A stretch of 60,000 nt of DNA from Cryptomeria japonica. Its lineage: Eukaryota > Streptophyta > Pinopsida > Cupressales > Cupressaceae. This document shows positions 22,454-34,967 of the stretch, piece after piece. The position numbers and the translations under genes are program-made. Numbering within the stretch: position 1 is the first letter of the stretch; each line of letters starts with the position of its first letter. Below the pieces are notes generated by a model, which was not told where the DNA came from, did no database searches, and was given only the letters and a program-made list of their open reading frames with translations. The stretch lies in the NCBI RefSeq assembly GCF_030272615.1, contig NC_081409.1, positions 912,420,340-912,480,339 of the forward strand. Reading direction: 5' to 3'.

Positions 22454-22491
22454 ACCGGTAAGTCACTTTATGAGTTAAATGGTTTGGTCAT
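22454..22491 (+). pseudogene. copia integrase fragment, left half (target of the chromovirus)
   Basis: The bases ACCGGTAAG...TTATGA.TTA..TGGTTTGG align with 57930-57957 in the integrase C-terminal part of element C. The alignment continues at 54384 on the far side of the chromovirus, sharing the 5-bp duplication GTCAT. It is therefore the left half of the insertion target. Confidence 0.75.
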
Positions 22492-24105
22492 TGATGGGGT
22501 TCTCCTAGCTTGCTCACACTTCACCTAGCTGGTGTTGCTCAATTACACCAACTCTCCAAGTCTAGCTATGCTCTAAGACCTCCAAGTTCTTCTCAATCTC
22601 TTCTAGGGTTTTCTTCTTGTCAATTTCAAGGTGTTTACTTCTAGTGTTTAACTAGGAACCCTACCAATTCACAATGTTTCCCATGTGCTCATTATGGTTA
22701 TCTTGGCCTCAACTTGTCAATTTGACCTCCTACTATTGTAAGTTGATGTAGAGGTGTGGAGGTGGCTTATAACATGATATAAATACCTTTTGGGTCCATT
22801 TGAGGTTTGCATCCATTTTCTTTCTTACCGATTTCACCATTTTGCCTACAAAAGGGCTACAAGGAAATGAGCCCCTATTAGGCCTCCAAAATCCGATTTT
22901 CTAGGGCTTAGAGGAAAATGGTCCAAAATAATTTGCAATAAGGTTTGATATTATTAAATGGTACACCTATCCCCAAGTGATTTAGGTGGTTTTGGTTTCT
23001 CAACCCACCATACAATGCCCTAACCCAAAAATGAGGGTTTGAAGTGTTTTTAGGCCTCCTAACCGATAGTGACTGGTCAAGTTTGTGTATGGGCATAAAA
23101 TGGTCTTGTCAAGGATTACCCTTGCATAGGAAACTCTGTATGAACTTCATGGACCCCTCCAAAAGGTTAGATTGTGGTTTTTCATTCACCCCTGCACTTT
23201 ACTCTCCAAATTCACCCTGTCTCCTTTAGCCGGGTTGCTCCTGGACTCGCCTAAAACAAGGTGACAGTCATATCAAACTTCATCTTCAGAAATTGTCCTT
23301 ACATATGTAAACTATAAAAGTGGTTTCCTTCCATGGCCCAAAAGACCATGATGCCATCATGGAGAGAATTCATGGGGCAACCATTTTACACAAAAGTGCT
23401 ATTTACAAGCCAAAACTGGTTGTTTGCAAACAAAGCAATGAAAACACTAACACAGCCTAATTTCAAAGATTGAAATGAAACTAATAACTTTGAAACACAC
23501 TAAAGAAACTCAATCCATTACTAGATCAATGGATTCAATCCATTTGTATTCACAATATGATCAAAGTAAGCCAAAATAGTGTCAAATAGTCTGAAAATGA
23601 GTAGTTTCATATTGTTGATCTTACAAAAACAAAACTCCAACCTTGGTAACCATGAAAGAGAATTTTTTTATAGTCTTCCCCATGTGTGGAGGCATTCTAG
23701 GGTGTTGGTCTATCCCTAAGTCCATCGCTAAGCATTTTAGGACAAAAATTGTCATGACAACTTTTTGCAACTTTGCACTTTTTGCTTTCCTAATCTATGA
23801 AGCCTATTCTAAGTGATTACTCATGACTTTTCAAGCATTCCTAAGACTATTTTAACCTTACCTAATGCTTATACCAATTTTTACCACTTTTGACCATCAA
23901 GAAGGTCAATTTCCTACTCAAACCACTTCTTATGCACAAAATGCAAACCTAAGAAGAACTAATTCAATCTAGGCCTATATTTTACTCATCACACTCAATC
24001 TTGGACCCTCCTAGAGTCCTTATTCAATAAATGACTTGGATAAGGTCAGTAAAAGCCAAAATGGAGAAAAACCTATAAGCCTAAGTCCTAGGTGCTCCTG
24101 TACCA
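22492..24105 (-). repeat. 3' LTR of the chromovirus
   Basis: This 1614-bp uninterrupted LTR matches 43164-43478, 45651-45729 and 53200-54383 in order. It provides the empty-site sequence for both insertions in the other LTR (around 22815 and 22933). Its left end is next to the duplication GTCAT. Confidence 0.9.
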
Positions 24106-24125
24106 TTCTCCCAAACAAAAGAAAA

Positions 24126-24865
24126 TCATGTCAACTCGTTGGAAATTAGATTCTGATCAATGCCTAGCTTCTTAAACTCTGTCTCAAGCACCCATGTAGC
24201 TTAAGCATCATTCATACCATGCCATTTGATTAGGTGATCCCAATAGATTTGATGCCTTAGCTTCTTGGCAATCCTTGAACTCAACACCTTCTCATCCTTT
24301 GGATTTGGTTTGGCTGGTAGTTGAAGGTTGTTCACATCATCTAATACCTCTAAGTGACTGCAATCTGAACCTTGAATTGGTTCTTTGTAGGCAACTAAGT
24401 CTGCTATGTTGAAAACTGGTGACAATCCTATGTCACTAGGTAGGTCCACCTTCTATGCATTTTCTCCATACTTGGATAGAATGGCACATGGACCCAACCT
24501 TCTCATTTGCAACTTGTTAGGCACTCCTTGTTGTAGTCTTGCTTTGGTTAGGTGCACCATGACAAGATCTCCCACTTGAAATTGGAGGTTCTTCCTTCTT
24601 TCATCAACTTTTTGCTTGATTTTGCTTGTGTTCTCCATCAATGCTTGCTTGATTGATTCATGTACCTCCTTCATTGACTGAGCAAAGTCTTCTACATATC
24701 CACTTCTTGCTGCTGCATTACTTAAGTCTCTTAACTCCAAAATACCCCTTGGGTGAACACCATAGACCACTTCAAAAGGGCTCTTACAGATTCATACTTG
24801 TCCAAATTCATGGTTAGCTTTTCATCATACAATCTTTGTAGTACATCTTTTAAATGATTAATATG
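24126..24865 (-). pseudogene. chromovirus pol 3' part: RT end fused to integrase C-terminus and chromodomain-like tail
   Basis: Reading leftwards from 24865, the frame continues the RT cut at 40784 (HINHLKDVLQRLYDEKL, then MNLDKYES). Near 24790 it jumps into the integrase C-terminal block that normally begins SPFEVVYG (VVYGVHPRG at about 24770-24744). So RNase H and the integrase core are missing, roughly 2 kb by comparison with usual gypsy pol. The integrase tail (FQVGDLVMVHL near 24580) is followed by a stop at 24455-24453 and then a segment with VLSSRI...YLIKW-like text (YWDHLIKW near 24240), which fits a chromodomain. A further stop lies at 24203-24201 and the frame closes at 24126. Chromodomains in this lineage guide integration to chromatin; this copy cannot function. 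Confidence 0.8.
24861..24865. repeat. target-site duplication of copia A (left copy)
   Basis: ATATG immediately before the LTR start at 24866; the matching copy is 40784-40788. Confidence 0.9.
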
Positions 24866-26393
24866 TGTTGGCATTTGGCATCATAACAGACAATGGGAGA
24901 TTGTTGGCATTTCAATAAGGATATTGAGAAGGTTGTTGATGATTATGGATATAATTGATTAAGGATGTTTACTGTCTTGATATTATTATTTTGTCATTGA
25001 TGTCAAGAAATTGATTTTCTAATTCAGTATGATGTTGCCATATCTTGAGAAGTATGATTTGATGAGTATAAAGATGTCGGTAAAAGACACGGAAAGAATA
25101 TGATGAATAAGGGGATGAATAAGGTATTCAATGGGCAACTATTACCGAGTCAGACAATGATGAGATCATGATGTTTAGATTGTTTTAACATCATACATAT
25201 GTTGTAAATTGTAAGGTTAATACTATACTATGTTACTGAGCAAAGAACCTAGTCGGTAAACCCTAAGGTTATCGCTATCGGTTAATGAAGGCAGAATGTC
25301 TACCGAGTAAATTTTAGTATTCATCGAGTTGTTACCGAGTTGTAACCGAGCTGTAACAGGATACATTAAATGGTTACATGCATTATTTAATGAAGGAAGC
25401 TGATGAGTTGGAACTGATTAAATGATTGGTATGTCATGCATGAAGTTTTTTAATGAACCTATGGCAAAGGGAAATCGACATGAAGATCTACAACATAGAT
25501 TGAACCACATTACTCTAGCACAAGTTCCAAGAAATGTATGCAAGTTCCAAGGCAGGGTAAACATTTTTCAAATCGAAGGATACATTGAACCTAGACAAGT
25601 TTTAAGATCAGATGGCTATGATTAATCATGGGAAATGTGATCAAGGAGATTAAGCGGTTAGCTAATTGTTTATAAATAGGGAGCTATTGATAAACAATGT
25701 ATGTGGGCAAATGTATGCATAGGGATGCTACATAGTGATTACTGAGCACAGAAGCTTGAAGACCTATTTGAATAATAGAGTATAGAAGCCCAGCAGATGG
25801 ACAAGATTAGTTCTATGTCTAGATTGTATTGAGCAAATAAGAATCTGCTTTAGCATTTTAGATGTGAAGTTGCAGATAGATTTTTATTACTGTTATTTTG
25901 TGAAAGTGACAGAAAATCTCTTAACCGAGTGGACTTAACAGTCTTATTTGTAAAACCCTCTAGCAAGGTGACATTCTGATTGAGTGTTTGAAATCCTTTA
26001 ACAAGGTCAGTTCTAACAAGGTGAAGATCCTAATAGATCTGAGGGAAATTCCTTAACTGGGTCACATCTAGCAATGTGTTTGTAATCTTTAACAGGATTT
26101 GCTTTTAACCGAGCATACTCTAGAAGAGTATAATTCTTAGTGGGTCTGAAATCCCACAGTGGTTTTTCCCTATTTGGGTTTCCATGTTAAATCTGGTGTT
26201 ATGAGTAATATGATGTTTATATACTTTTGAGTTTGCATGTTTAGTAGTTTTGGTTATATTACTAAAGTATATGTTACTGAGGTTGAATCTGATGTTTTTA
26301 TGGAAGATTAAGTTTGTATGATTCACCCCCCCCCCCCCCCTCTCATCTTGTTGGCTATTGGATATGTACTTACATTAAGTATCAGAACTATCA
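24866..26393 (+). repeat. 5' LTR of copia A
   Basis: The LTR is 1528 bp. Its first 36 bp end in CAATGGGAGAT and are followed by a second TGTTGGCATTT start at 24902. It contains TATAAATAGG at 25671, the leader phrases TCTAGCAAGG and CCTTTAACAAGG, the GGTTTTTCCC...GGGTTTCCA block near 26160, and a run of 15 C at 26326-26340 (10 C in the other LTR). Confidence 0.92.
25671..25678 (+). promoter_or_regulatory. TATA box candidate of copia A 5' LTR
   Basis: TATAAATA about 800 bp into the LTR, duplicated at 39123-39130 in the other LTR. It is a good match to a plant TATA box; the start site downstream is not visible. Confidence 0.55.
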
Positions 26394-26395
26394 AT

Positions 26396-26407
26396 TGGTA
26401 TCAGAGC
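26396..26407 (+). promoter_or_regulatory. primer-binding site of copia A
   Basis: TGGTATCAGAGC, two bases after the LTR end, matches the initiator Met tRNA site. Confidence 0.92.
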
Positions 26408-26457
26408 TTTGGACTCCGGAAGAAAAGTTTAAAGGTACTTGAGGCAAAGATCCAAAG

Positions 26458-27864
26458 ATGTATAAGAGGGATGCACCAAAGTTGAACAAGTCAAGTTTCT
26501 CTACATGGAAGAAAAGGATGAAGCTGCACCTATCAGGAATTGGAGAATATGTTGTATATTATCTGGAGAATGATTTCATCACACCGAGCACCTATCCATT
26601 GACTTTGGAAGAAATAAAGGCAAAGCAAGAAAATATCCAAGTAGTGATTGAAATAACATTTGCATTGATCGACTCAGAGTTTAATGATCTAGAAGGCTGC
26701 AATGATGCAAAGGCAATGTGGGACAAGCTCATATCTGTATATGGTGGTGATGAACATGTTCAAAGAGCAAAAGTAGACAGTCTAAGAGGACAACTTGAAT
26801 CTATGAGGACTAATGAAGGTGATAACATAACCCAGTACAGTACAAGACTAAAGGAGATTGTCAATCAAATCAAAGGAGCAGGTGGAACTATTGAAGAAAA
26901 GGATATAACAAGTAAGTTGTTAAGATCCCTTCTACCTACTTATGCAATCCGAGTCTCTGCAATCAATGAATTGAGGTTTGTACCTAATATGCCATTTTCT
27001 TTAGATGCTACTATTGGTAAGCTACATGCATTTGAGTTAAGTAACTTTGATAACAGTGGATCTTCGGTAAATAAAGTTGAATCTGCATTTAGTTCTTTTC
27101 ATCTTGATGAATCTAATGATTACAATAAAAGAAAGTACAAGTACTCTGAAGGAATTCATAGTGGAGCAAGTGAAAGAATTTGTAAGAACATGGAAGAAGT
27201 ACACAAACTGTATGAGGAAATCAAAAAGCAGGAAGAGTTTGAAGCACTATTAGCTAGAAGGTTACCGAGAGGCAAAGGTAAGTATAAAGGAAAACTACCT
27301 TTGAAATGTTTCAATTGTGATAAAATAGGACATATGGCTTCTAACTGTCCTAACAAAGATTCTACTGAAAAGAGAGATTACCGAGATGACAAACAGAAAG
27401 ATAATCATTACAGAGGACACCCAGACTTCAGAAGAAGAGATAGAAAGACATGCTTAATAGCTGATGAGGAATCTAATGATGATAAATTAGATGGAACTGA
27501 TTTCGAGGAAGTAGTTTATGTGGCTATCAAAGATGGATCAGATAAAGAAAGGTATGAAGAAAAAGCCCTAATATCTCACATAAATACTAATGATTCTTGG
27601 ATCATAGATAGTGGATGCTCACATCATATGACAGGTGATAAACACAAGTTTGTTATGTTAGAAGATTATGATGGAGGCTATGTAAGATTTGGTAATGATG
27701 CACCATGTCCAGTAAGAGGTAAAGGATCTATAACACTTCTTGACAATGCAAGATGCAATGATGTTTATTGGGTTGAAGTTTTGAAATACAATTTGTTGTG
27801 TAGCACAGTTAAACAATACAGGTTACCGAATAGAATTTTAGAAAGGAATTGTCAAAGTTCATGA
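26458..27864 (+). pseudogene. copia A Gag and protease (gag-pol 5' part)
   Basis: ATG at 26458 lies 50 bases after the primer site. Residues 1-200 are the copia UBN2-type Gag (W-D-K near 88-90 followed by LRGQLESMR near 109). One zinc knuckle, C284-X2-C287-X4-H292-X4-C297, follows a basic linker. The protease active site is D384-S-G within WIIDSGCSHHMTGD. The frame runs 468 codons and then derails: comparison with other copia proteins places a small deletion near 27797, after which the true register (frame 2) continues with a TAG near 27837. The C-terminal ~18 residues of this frame are therefore out of register. Gag forms the particle and the protease cuts the polyprotein. Apart from this break the region looks well preserved. 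Confidence 0.88.
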
Positions 27865-29898
27865 CAAGCATGGAAAGTTAGGTTCTACCGGGACACAAAC
27901 AAAAGGTAATACATTTCACCTTGACTCAACTCAGAACAAGTGTCTATATGCAAAGATAGATGATACCTGGTTATGCCATAAAAGGTTTTGTCATGTAAAT
28001 TCTGATAATCTGATCAAAATAAGTAAGAAGCACCGAGTAAGAGGTCTACCGAGTCTTGAAAAACCTGAGAATGCTATGTGCCGAGGATGCCAGATGGGTA
28101 AAATGACAAGATCAAGCTTTACAAGTAAGTCTTACACCTCTAAGGGAATTTTAGATCTTGTGCATACTGATCTTTGTGGTCCTATGAAAGTTCAAAGTCA
28201 TTATGGTGACAAATATTTCATATTATTTATGGATGATTACTCAAGGATGATGTCAGTAATGTTTTTAAAAGAAAAATCAGAAGCTTTTCAAATGTTTAAA
28301 TGGTACAAGGCAAGAGTTGAAAATGAAATAGGAAGACAACTGAAATATCTTAGATCAGATAGAGGAGGAGAGTTCACATCTGATGAGTTCAACTTATTTT
28401 GCAATGATCATGGTATTAAAAGACAAGTCTCTGCACCGAGAACTCCACAACAAAATGGAATTGCTGAGAGAAGAAACAGATCTATTGTGGATTGTGCTAG
28501 AACCCTGATGATTGAAAAGAAAGTGCCACAAAAATTTTGGAGGGAAGCAATAAGCACAAGAGTTTACACCCTAAACCGAGTACAACTAAAGAAAGGTACT
28601 TTGAAGACACCATATGAAATCTGGTATAACAAGAAACCTAATGTAAGTTATTTTAAAATCTTTGGAAGTAGATGCTATGTACACAAAGATGATAGAAATG
28701 GCAAGTTTGATCAGAAAAGTGAAGAAGGAACATTTCTAAGTTATTCTTCTAGAAGCAAAGCATTTAAATGTATGATCAAATCATCTAACAAAATAGTAGA
28801 AAGTGCAAATGTGAAAATTGATGAATTTGCGGAAAGAAATGATGAAGGAAATTCCAAAGAACCAGAAGATTATGATGAATTTGTCTATGTTCAACTGACA
28901 AGTCCTACCGAGAGAACTGTTGAAGAAAATGAAGAGAATATCCAGTTACCGAGTGATGAAGAAGATCATACAGAGCTTACCGAGCCTGTATTATCCAAGT
29001 ATGTCAAAAGATATCATGCACCAAGTCAGATTATAGGAGATAAGGATGATCCAGTGATGACAAGGAACAAACTGAGACATAACACATGTCTAATATCTGA
29101 ATTTGAACCGAGAATAGTGACAGAGGCATTTAACAGTGAAGATTGGATAAATTCTATGACAGAAGAGATTGATCAAATCAAGAAGATTGACACATGGACA
29201 CTAATCCCAAGACCAAAGGACAAAAATGTAATCGGTACAAAGTGGATTTTTAGAAACAGGCTAAATGAAAAAGGTGAGGTCATTCGAAATAAAGCAAGAT
29301 TAGTATGCAAAGTTTATGTTCAAGAAGAAGGAATTGATTATGGTGAAACTTTTGCACCTGTGGCTAGACTTGAAGGAGTAAGAACATTGTTGGCATATGT
29401 TGCTTTCAAAAACTTCAAGGTATATCAAATGGATGTCAAATCTCCATTTTTGAATGGAATATTAGAAGAAGAAGTTTTTATTGAACAACCTGAAGGATTT
29501 GTTGAAGACAAGAGTAAAGATCATGTATGTAAATTGAATAAAGCATTATATGGTCTAAAACAAGCACCTAGAGCATGGTATGAAAGATTGCACTCTTATT
29601 TGATTAAGATTGGTTTTATAAGGACAAGTGAGAACATCAATATTACATGAAGAATGATGAAAATGGAATACTGATCTCAGCCATATTTGTTGATGATATT
29701 ATATTTTGTGGAAATGAATCTTTATGCAAGAACTTTGGAAATGAAATGAGCAAAGAATTTGAGATGTCATTAATCGGTGAGATAAAGTATTTTATAGGTT
29801 TACAGATACTGCAAATGAAAAATGAGATTTTCATTACTCAATCCAAGTACATAAAGGAAATCTTGAAGAAATTTGGAATGGAGGATTCAAAACTGTAG
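27865..29898 (+). pseudogene. copia A integrase and reverse transcriptase
   Basis: Frame 2 carries the integrase zinc-binding segment (CHKRFCH near 27980, CRGCQMGK near 28078) and the integrase catalytic triad: Asp in HTDLCGP (about 28169), Asp in RSDRGGEF (about 28358) and Glu in AERRNRS (about 28466). RT begins around WTLIPRP and includes NKARLVC, QMDVK (about 29430) and [11 protein letters not shown] frameshift near 29635 moves the frame to register 1, which opens at 29647 and holds FVDDIIF (about 29690), the RT active-site Asp pair. The gene is cut at 29893 by element B, in a GMEDSK codon block. Integrase inserts the cDNA and RT copies the RNA. Confidence 0.88.
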
Positions 29899-30537
29899 AC
29901 ACATAAAAATTTCCATTAATTTGTCCTCATTTAATTTCAAATTTCTTCGAATATCGAGCGAGTCCTTATTATTACATTATTATTTCTCCATAATTCATTG
30001 TTCACAATTTCCATCTTTTATTATATTATTATTAATATCTCATCATTTATCCATTAAATTTATTAAATAAAACATTTATCATATTCATTTATACACCTTC
30101 ATGCATTCACCTTATATATATTTCCACTCATCTTCCCTATACCACTCATTTTGCATTATCCCATATTCATCCCACAACATGAACTCACCCGAAGAAAATC
30201 TATTTAAACAAGCCCCTCTCTCTTATTTGAGCATCTCATCTTTATGCGTCGAACTTATGTCAGTTTGCATTCCAATATCTTGACATCTTATCCACTATTT
30301 TTGCATTCTCAAATCTCCATTTCCTCATAGCTTTTTGCATAAGTGCTTCTGAGAGCAAATATAGATTAAATGTGAAATCTTGAGGAATAGGAGTGCAATG
30401 GATTAAAGTTTGATAACATGCATGTGTGTTTCTAGTTTAGATTTCAATTTGCATGTGTGTTTTTTGTAGGAAAAACTTCATTGTTGGATGCTGGAAGATT
30501 GAATCTCGTATTCAATCCATTTCCTCCATCTAAAACA
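29894..30537 (+). repeat. 5' LTR of element B
   Basis: About 644 bp, matching 36360-37074 but lacking about 80 bp (present near 36590-36665). A TATTTAAA box lies near 30202. The end differs slightly from the other LTR (TCTAAAACA against TCTACA). No primer site beginning with TGG is visible just after it. Confidence 0.85.
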
Positions 30538-31598
30538 AACATACTGTCTGCCATGTTTTCTGAATGTGTGCATAAACAAACAAGAACATTTCACAATCAA
30601 CACCACACTTAAAATTGAAACACTTTACCAAAACCTTGGTCTAAGCTTTGAAGCATCCATCCACATTGTAAAACAACATTGTCCTTGAAACGTTGAACTT
30701 GTGTTCCCAAAACAATCATTTCAAATCTCTTGAGACATCGCTTTTGAAGTTCTAATTTTTTAGGCCCTCACATAGTCACATCATTCTAGTTTCCCATACC
30801 CTTTAACATCCTTGCATAGTCTTCACCTAGTTGCACCTTTCATCCTTGCATATCTTATTTAATCATACCTAGTCTTTGCAAATCCCCCCTAGATCAAACC
30901 CATGCATAATCCCCTTAGATCATACCCATAATCTTTGCATAGCCTTCCATCATTCCTTTAGGACATAACCTTAAACCTTGCACAATTTCCTTAGGTCATT
31001 TCATCATTGGTCCTAGCATTTCATTATTATTTGCATACCAAAATCCAAAAAAAATCAAAAATCCAAAAAAAAACCAAAAATATTGCTTGCACTTAGGATT
31101 TATCATCTTAGGTCTAACATCAAATTTTGATCATCAGTCCCCCTTATCACTTGAGGTACATCTTCCTTGATTTAGGGAAACTATCAGTGTCTTTGAGTTG
31201 GTATTCTGCTTGGAGTTCATCATCTCCTATAATAGCATGCCCTCTCTTTGATAACTTATCCTTGTGTCTATCCATCATAGCACAAGTCAAACCCCACATT
31301 GGAAATATTTTCAAACCTAGAGTATCCTTAGTCCTTGCATCAAACATCATTCATTCTCATATCCCATTTAGGGTTTAGTTGCACATCACTTTCCTATCAT
31401 ATAGATCACATTTTGCATCAACCCTTTAGCACATTCCCATCTCAATCATGTCACATAGATTAGATTTTTTCATTAATCCTTATCACATCCTAATCTCACT
31501 CATACCATATAGTTCCCCCTTTGCACTTTAGGGTTTGCATCATACCTAGAGTCTCATACATTGTCCTAGGTCAAAGATTAGAACTATCAAAAATCTCC
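30538..31598 (+). other. leader of element B
   Basis: There is no recognisable gene. It is C/T- and A-rich with many CCTTGCATA- and CATACC-like phrases and A-runs near 31048-31080. It is probably untranslated leader. Confidence 0.5.
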
Positions 31599-34001
31599 AT
31601 GGCTACCTCGGCCCAAGAAATTCAAGAGATCAAGATAGAAATATCTGACATTAAAGTTCAACAAAATGAATCAATGACCCCTTTTGAGAAACAAATTCAT
31701 GATATCAACAATGAAAAACTTCAAGGAAAGCTAAAATGACTATATAAGGTGGAACAACAAATAATTAAAAATCAAAAGCCAAATCTCAAGAAAGATCACA
31801 TGAATTCTTCACTAAGACAACAAGACATTTGTTCTAAGTATCCCCTAGATAGACAATTTACACCATTGGGGCAATCTATTGAGTCGGCTTTGAAAGAGCT
31901 TCTTGAGCACAATCTTATCATACTGCGTAACAAGACTACATGAGGATGTGAATTTTTGAGCAATTATTGTGAATATCATAGACATAACAAACATAAGACT
32001 TCAAATTGCATGGAACTAAAACATAAGATTCAAGACCTCCTTGATAATGGTATCATTGAAATTGAAGATCCTAATGACTCATCTATAGAGAAACAAGGAA
32101 GTACTCCTAAGAATGATCAAAATAATACACCTATGTCTAGCAAGGCTCCATATGTGGCCTCCATCTCTTCCATGATGCCTTCATCTCCTAAAACTTCTCA
32201 ACACCAATCCATACCATCTCCTTCAAACAATGAACCTAATGGTGAAACTTCTCATGTTGAACCTCCAGGGCTATCAAGAGTACAAATCCAAGCTAACCCA
32301 TTATTTTATACAAATCCTTTATACGATTCAAATATCTTAGATCCTATGCCATCATGCACTCCAATTCCAATCATACCCACTCTAGAAGGCCCCATCCAAA
32401 ATGCTTCACCATCATGCAAAAATATGAACACCTTCCAAGGATCCCCCATGCATATCGCAAACACTACCCCTTCCTTAGAAGTGGCTCTATGTCAAGAGGA
32501 TAATCTGAAAAATGAAGAAATGAGTTCTATCATAAATCAAGATCAAGACACCAAAACTCTCCAATCCCATCCAATGGTTGAAAAATATCCTACCTCCCTA
32601 GAATCCCATGATGATCCCCGTGTACCTTTCTATTTCTTCCAAGATGATCCCCTTCCATCTCAAGAGAGAAGCATCCTTCCAAATCCTAATCCTAATCCAC
32701 TTTCTAAGCAAGATCATGATACCTCTTCCACCTTTTCAAATGGTCCTACCTAAAATGAAGTGTCAAACACCCTTCCTACTCTATCCAATGGTCCTCTTCA
32801 ATGTCAAGATCAAAGTATCCCTTTATTCCCTTGTCATAATTCTCCATGTTTGCCTCAATATTCCATCATTCCCATAAAGCCCTCTCATTATCCTATCATT
32901 CCTTGCAAGACACCTCCACCTCAAAGTGGATTTGCCTCTAGCATCAAAAGTAAGAAGAAACCCTTTGTTAAAAAGATCTTCCAAAGCATGCATTATCAAA
33001 GAAAAGGGTTAGACATTCATGAACAGGGTATATTAGAACCCCCTGAAATAAAAGAAAATCTTGATTATAATGGCTACATTGCTCACTCTCAAGATGTTGG
33101 TATCTCTCATAAATCCTACATTTATCCAGTTAAATCCAAATACATGCCTTCCCCTTCACCCCTTCCATCTATTTTAGGTCCCTATATCCCTCCATCCCTT
33201 ATGCGGGATCAACAAAGGCACACATCTTCGAGCACCTTCCATCCATCCAAAATACCTTCATATTATTCCTATCCATCACCATATTTTTTTCCTTCTCCAA
33301 GCAATTTGGATGCCAAGCATACAAGTCACGAGTCAAACAATCCACATGCATTTAAGGATCAACATGTAAAAACAAATAAAAATGTGATCCAAAAAGAAAA
33401 AGAGATATACAAAAGGCCACAAAGGCCCATTGAGAAAAAGAAAGAAATTTCAAAAACCATATGGTTTCCTAAGATGCTTATAGAAGCAATGCATTTCAAG
33501 ACACTACAAAAGAAAGAAATTTCCAAAAGGCCACAAAGGCCCACAAAGAAAGAAGAAAATTCAAAATGTGTATGGCTTCCCAAGTCTTACATCGAGGAAA
33601 TGCATTCTAAAGTATCACAAAAGAATGAAAATTTAAGAACCATGTGGATTCCCAAGTCACTCGTACAGGACTTGCACACTAAAGAAAAATCAAAATTGGC
33701 ATCAAAATTGGCATTCAAGTTTGCTACCCTAGCTTCTCCCACATCCACTATCTTAAAACCTATTTCACCTTCTACATCCATTTTGGCTCCTTATGTCCTA
33801 AAATCCACCTCAACCTTTCCATCAAAATCACAAACTCTAAAATCCACTATTCCTCCACTAGCCCACCACCCCTCAAGGTGCATTCCAATGTTGATCTTGC
33901 CAGCATTTCCATCTAGCCATGCACAATTCTTCCAACATCCCATCCATTATCCAACACCTATGTTATATCATTCCATCCCTCTTATCCAATCCTTTGCATA
34001 A
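31599..34001 (+). pseudogene. element B Gag-like polyprotein with internal W-P-K repeats
   Basis: ATG at 31599 opens frame 0, which stays readable to TAA at 33999-34001 with stops at 31737-31739 (TGA), 31941-31943 (TGA) and 32751-32753 (TAA). Near 31965 it has YCEYHRHNKHKTSNC followed by LKHKIQDLL, matching the C-x2-x-H...H...C motif and helix at the end of Tat/Ogre Gag. Downstream the text is Pro/Ser-rich linker. Between about 33410 and 33690 three related segments carry WFPK, WLPK and WIPK, each followed by a helix with MH or LH. I do not find a protease, although the element at 2141-10692 has one in its comparable ORF. Intact length would be about 800 codons. Function beyond Gag-like RNA packaging is unknown. 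Confidence 0.65.
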
Positions 34002-34967
34002 ATCCATATAACCTTTCCATCTTATCATCCATTTCATCTCCCTTTACCATCATCCTATCGACATCTTTGAGCATACTTTCAATAGCCATGGATTGTTATA
34101 GAACATCTTTCAAGGGTACTATCCAGAGAACAACTTGATTCCTGAGTCATATCTCCTATCATGTATCCATTATCTTTCAAAAGTTCAAAAAGTCAACAAA
34201 AAAAAGACATGAAAGAAAGAAATAAAAAAAAACAATGAAAAAATGAAAATAAAAAGAGAAAAAGAAGAAAAAAAAAGGAAAAGAAAAAGAGAAAAAGAAG
34301 AAAAAAAAGGAAAAGAAAAAAAGTGAAAAATTAGAAAAAGTAAAGAGAAAAAAATTCATCCACTGGTGAAAACCTGGCAAACAGGCACCTTGGGTAAAAA
34401 CCATGATGAAAACCTGGCAAACAGGCATCATGCCTAATCCATTATCTTCTTGCACTATTCACTGGGGGCAAGTTACATCTGTGTGCATCCATCTATTATC
34501 CCCCATCCTCCATTATCCCTTATTCACTCTATATCCATCCATATCCCTTTTTACACCTTTGATCTTGACAAGGTTAAGGACCTTTGCAGGCTTTGTGTGT
34601 CATATTTATTATACTTGATCCACACCCTTCAGCTCCTATCCTTCATTATCACCCTTAGAATTGTGTATCCTATCTTCATCCTAGCCAAATCTATCCCTTG
34701 ATCTTGATCCAAACTAAGGACATAAAATGTAACAAACCTCTTGACATGGTCATTTCTTTGGACCATATGACATTAGTTACACCATACCCTTGCTTTATAT
34801 TGTTATATCTGGTCCTTGAGCTTGGATTAACATGCTACCCTATTCTGAGATAGTCCTTGACAATCACATAAGCTTTCTCCATCATTTGCTTATCCATTCA
34901 TGTCCTATTCATTCATTCATCCACTCAAAGTCCCTTTTACCTTGCTAGACACAAGGGGCAAACATGA
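34002..34967 (+). other. noncoding interior of element B with purine-rich simple sequence
   Basis: A long run of AAAAAGAAGAAAAAAAAGG-type sequence spans about 34195-34350. Two copies of a ~24-bp phrase (GAAAACCTGGCAAACAGGCA) lie at about 34366-34389 and 34407-34430. No gene is supported. Confidence 0.6.
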
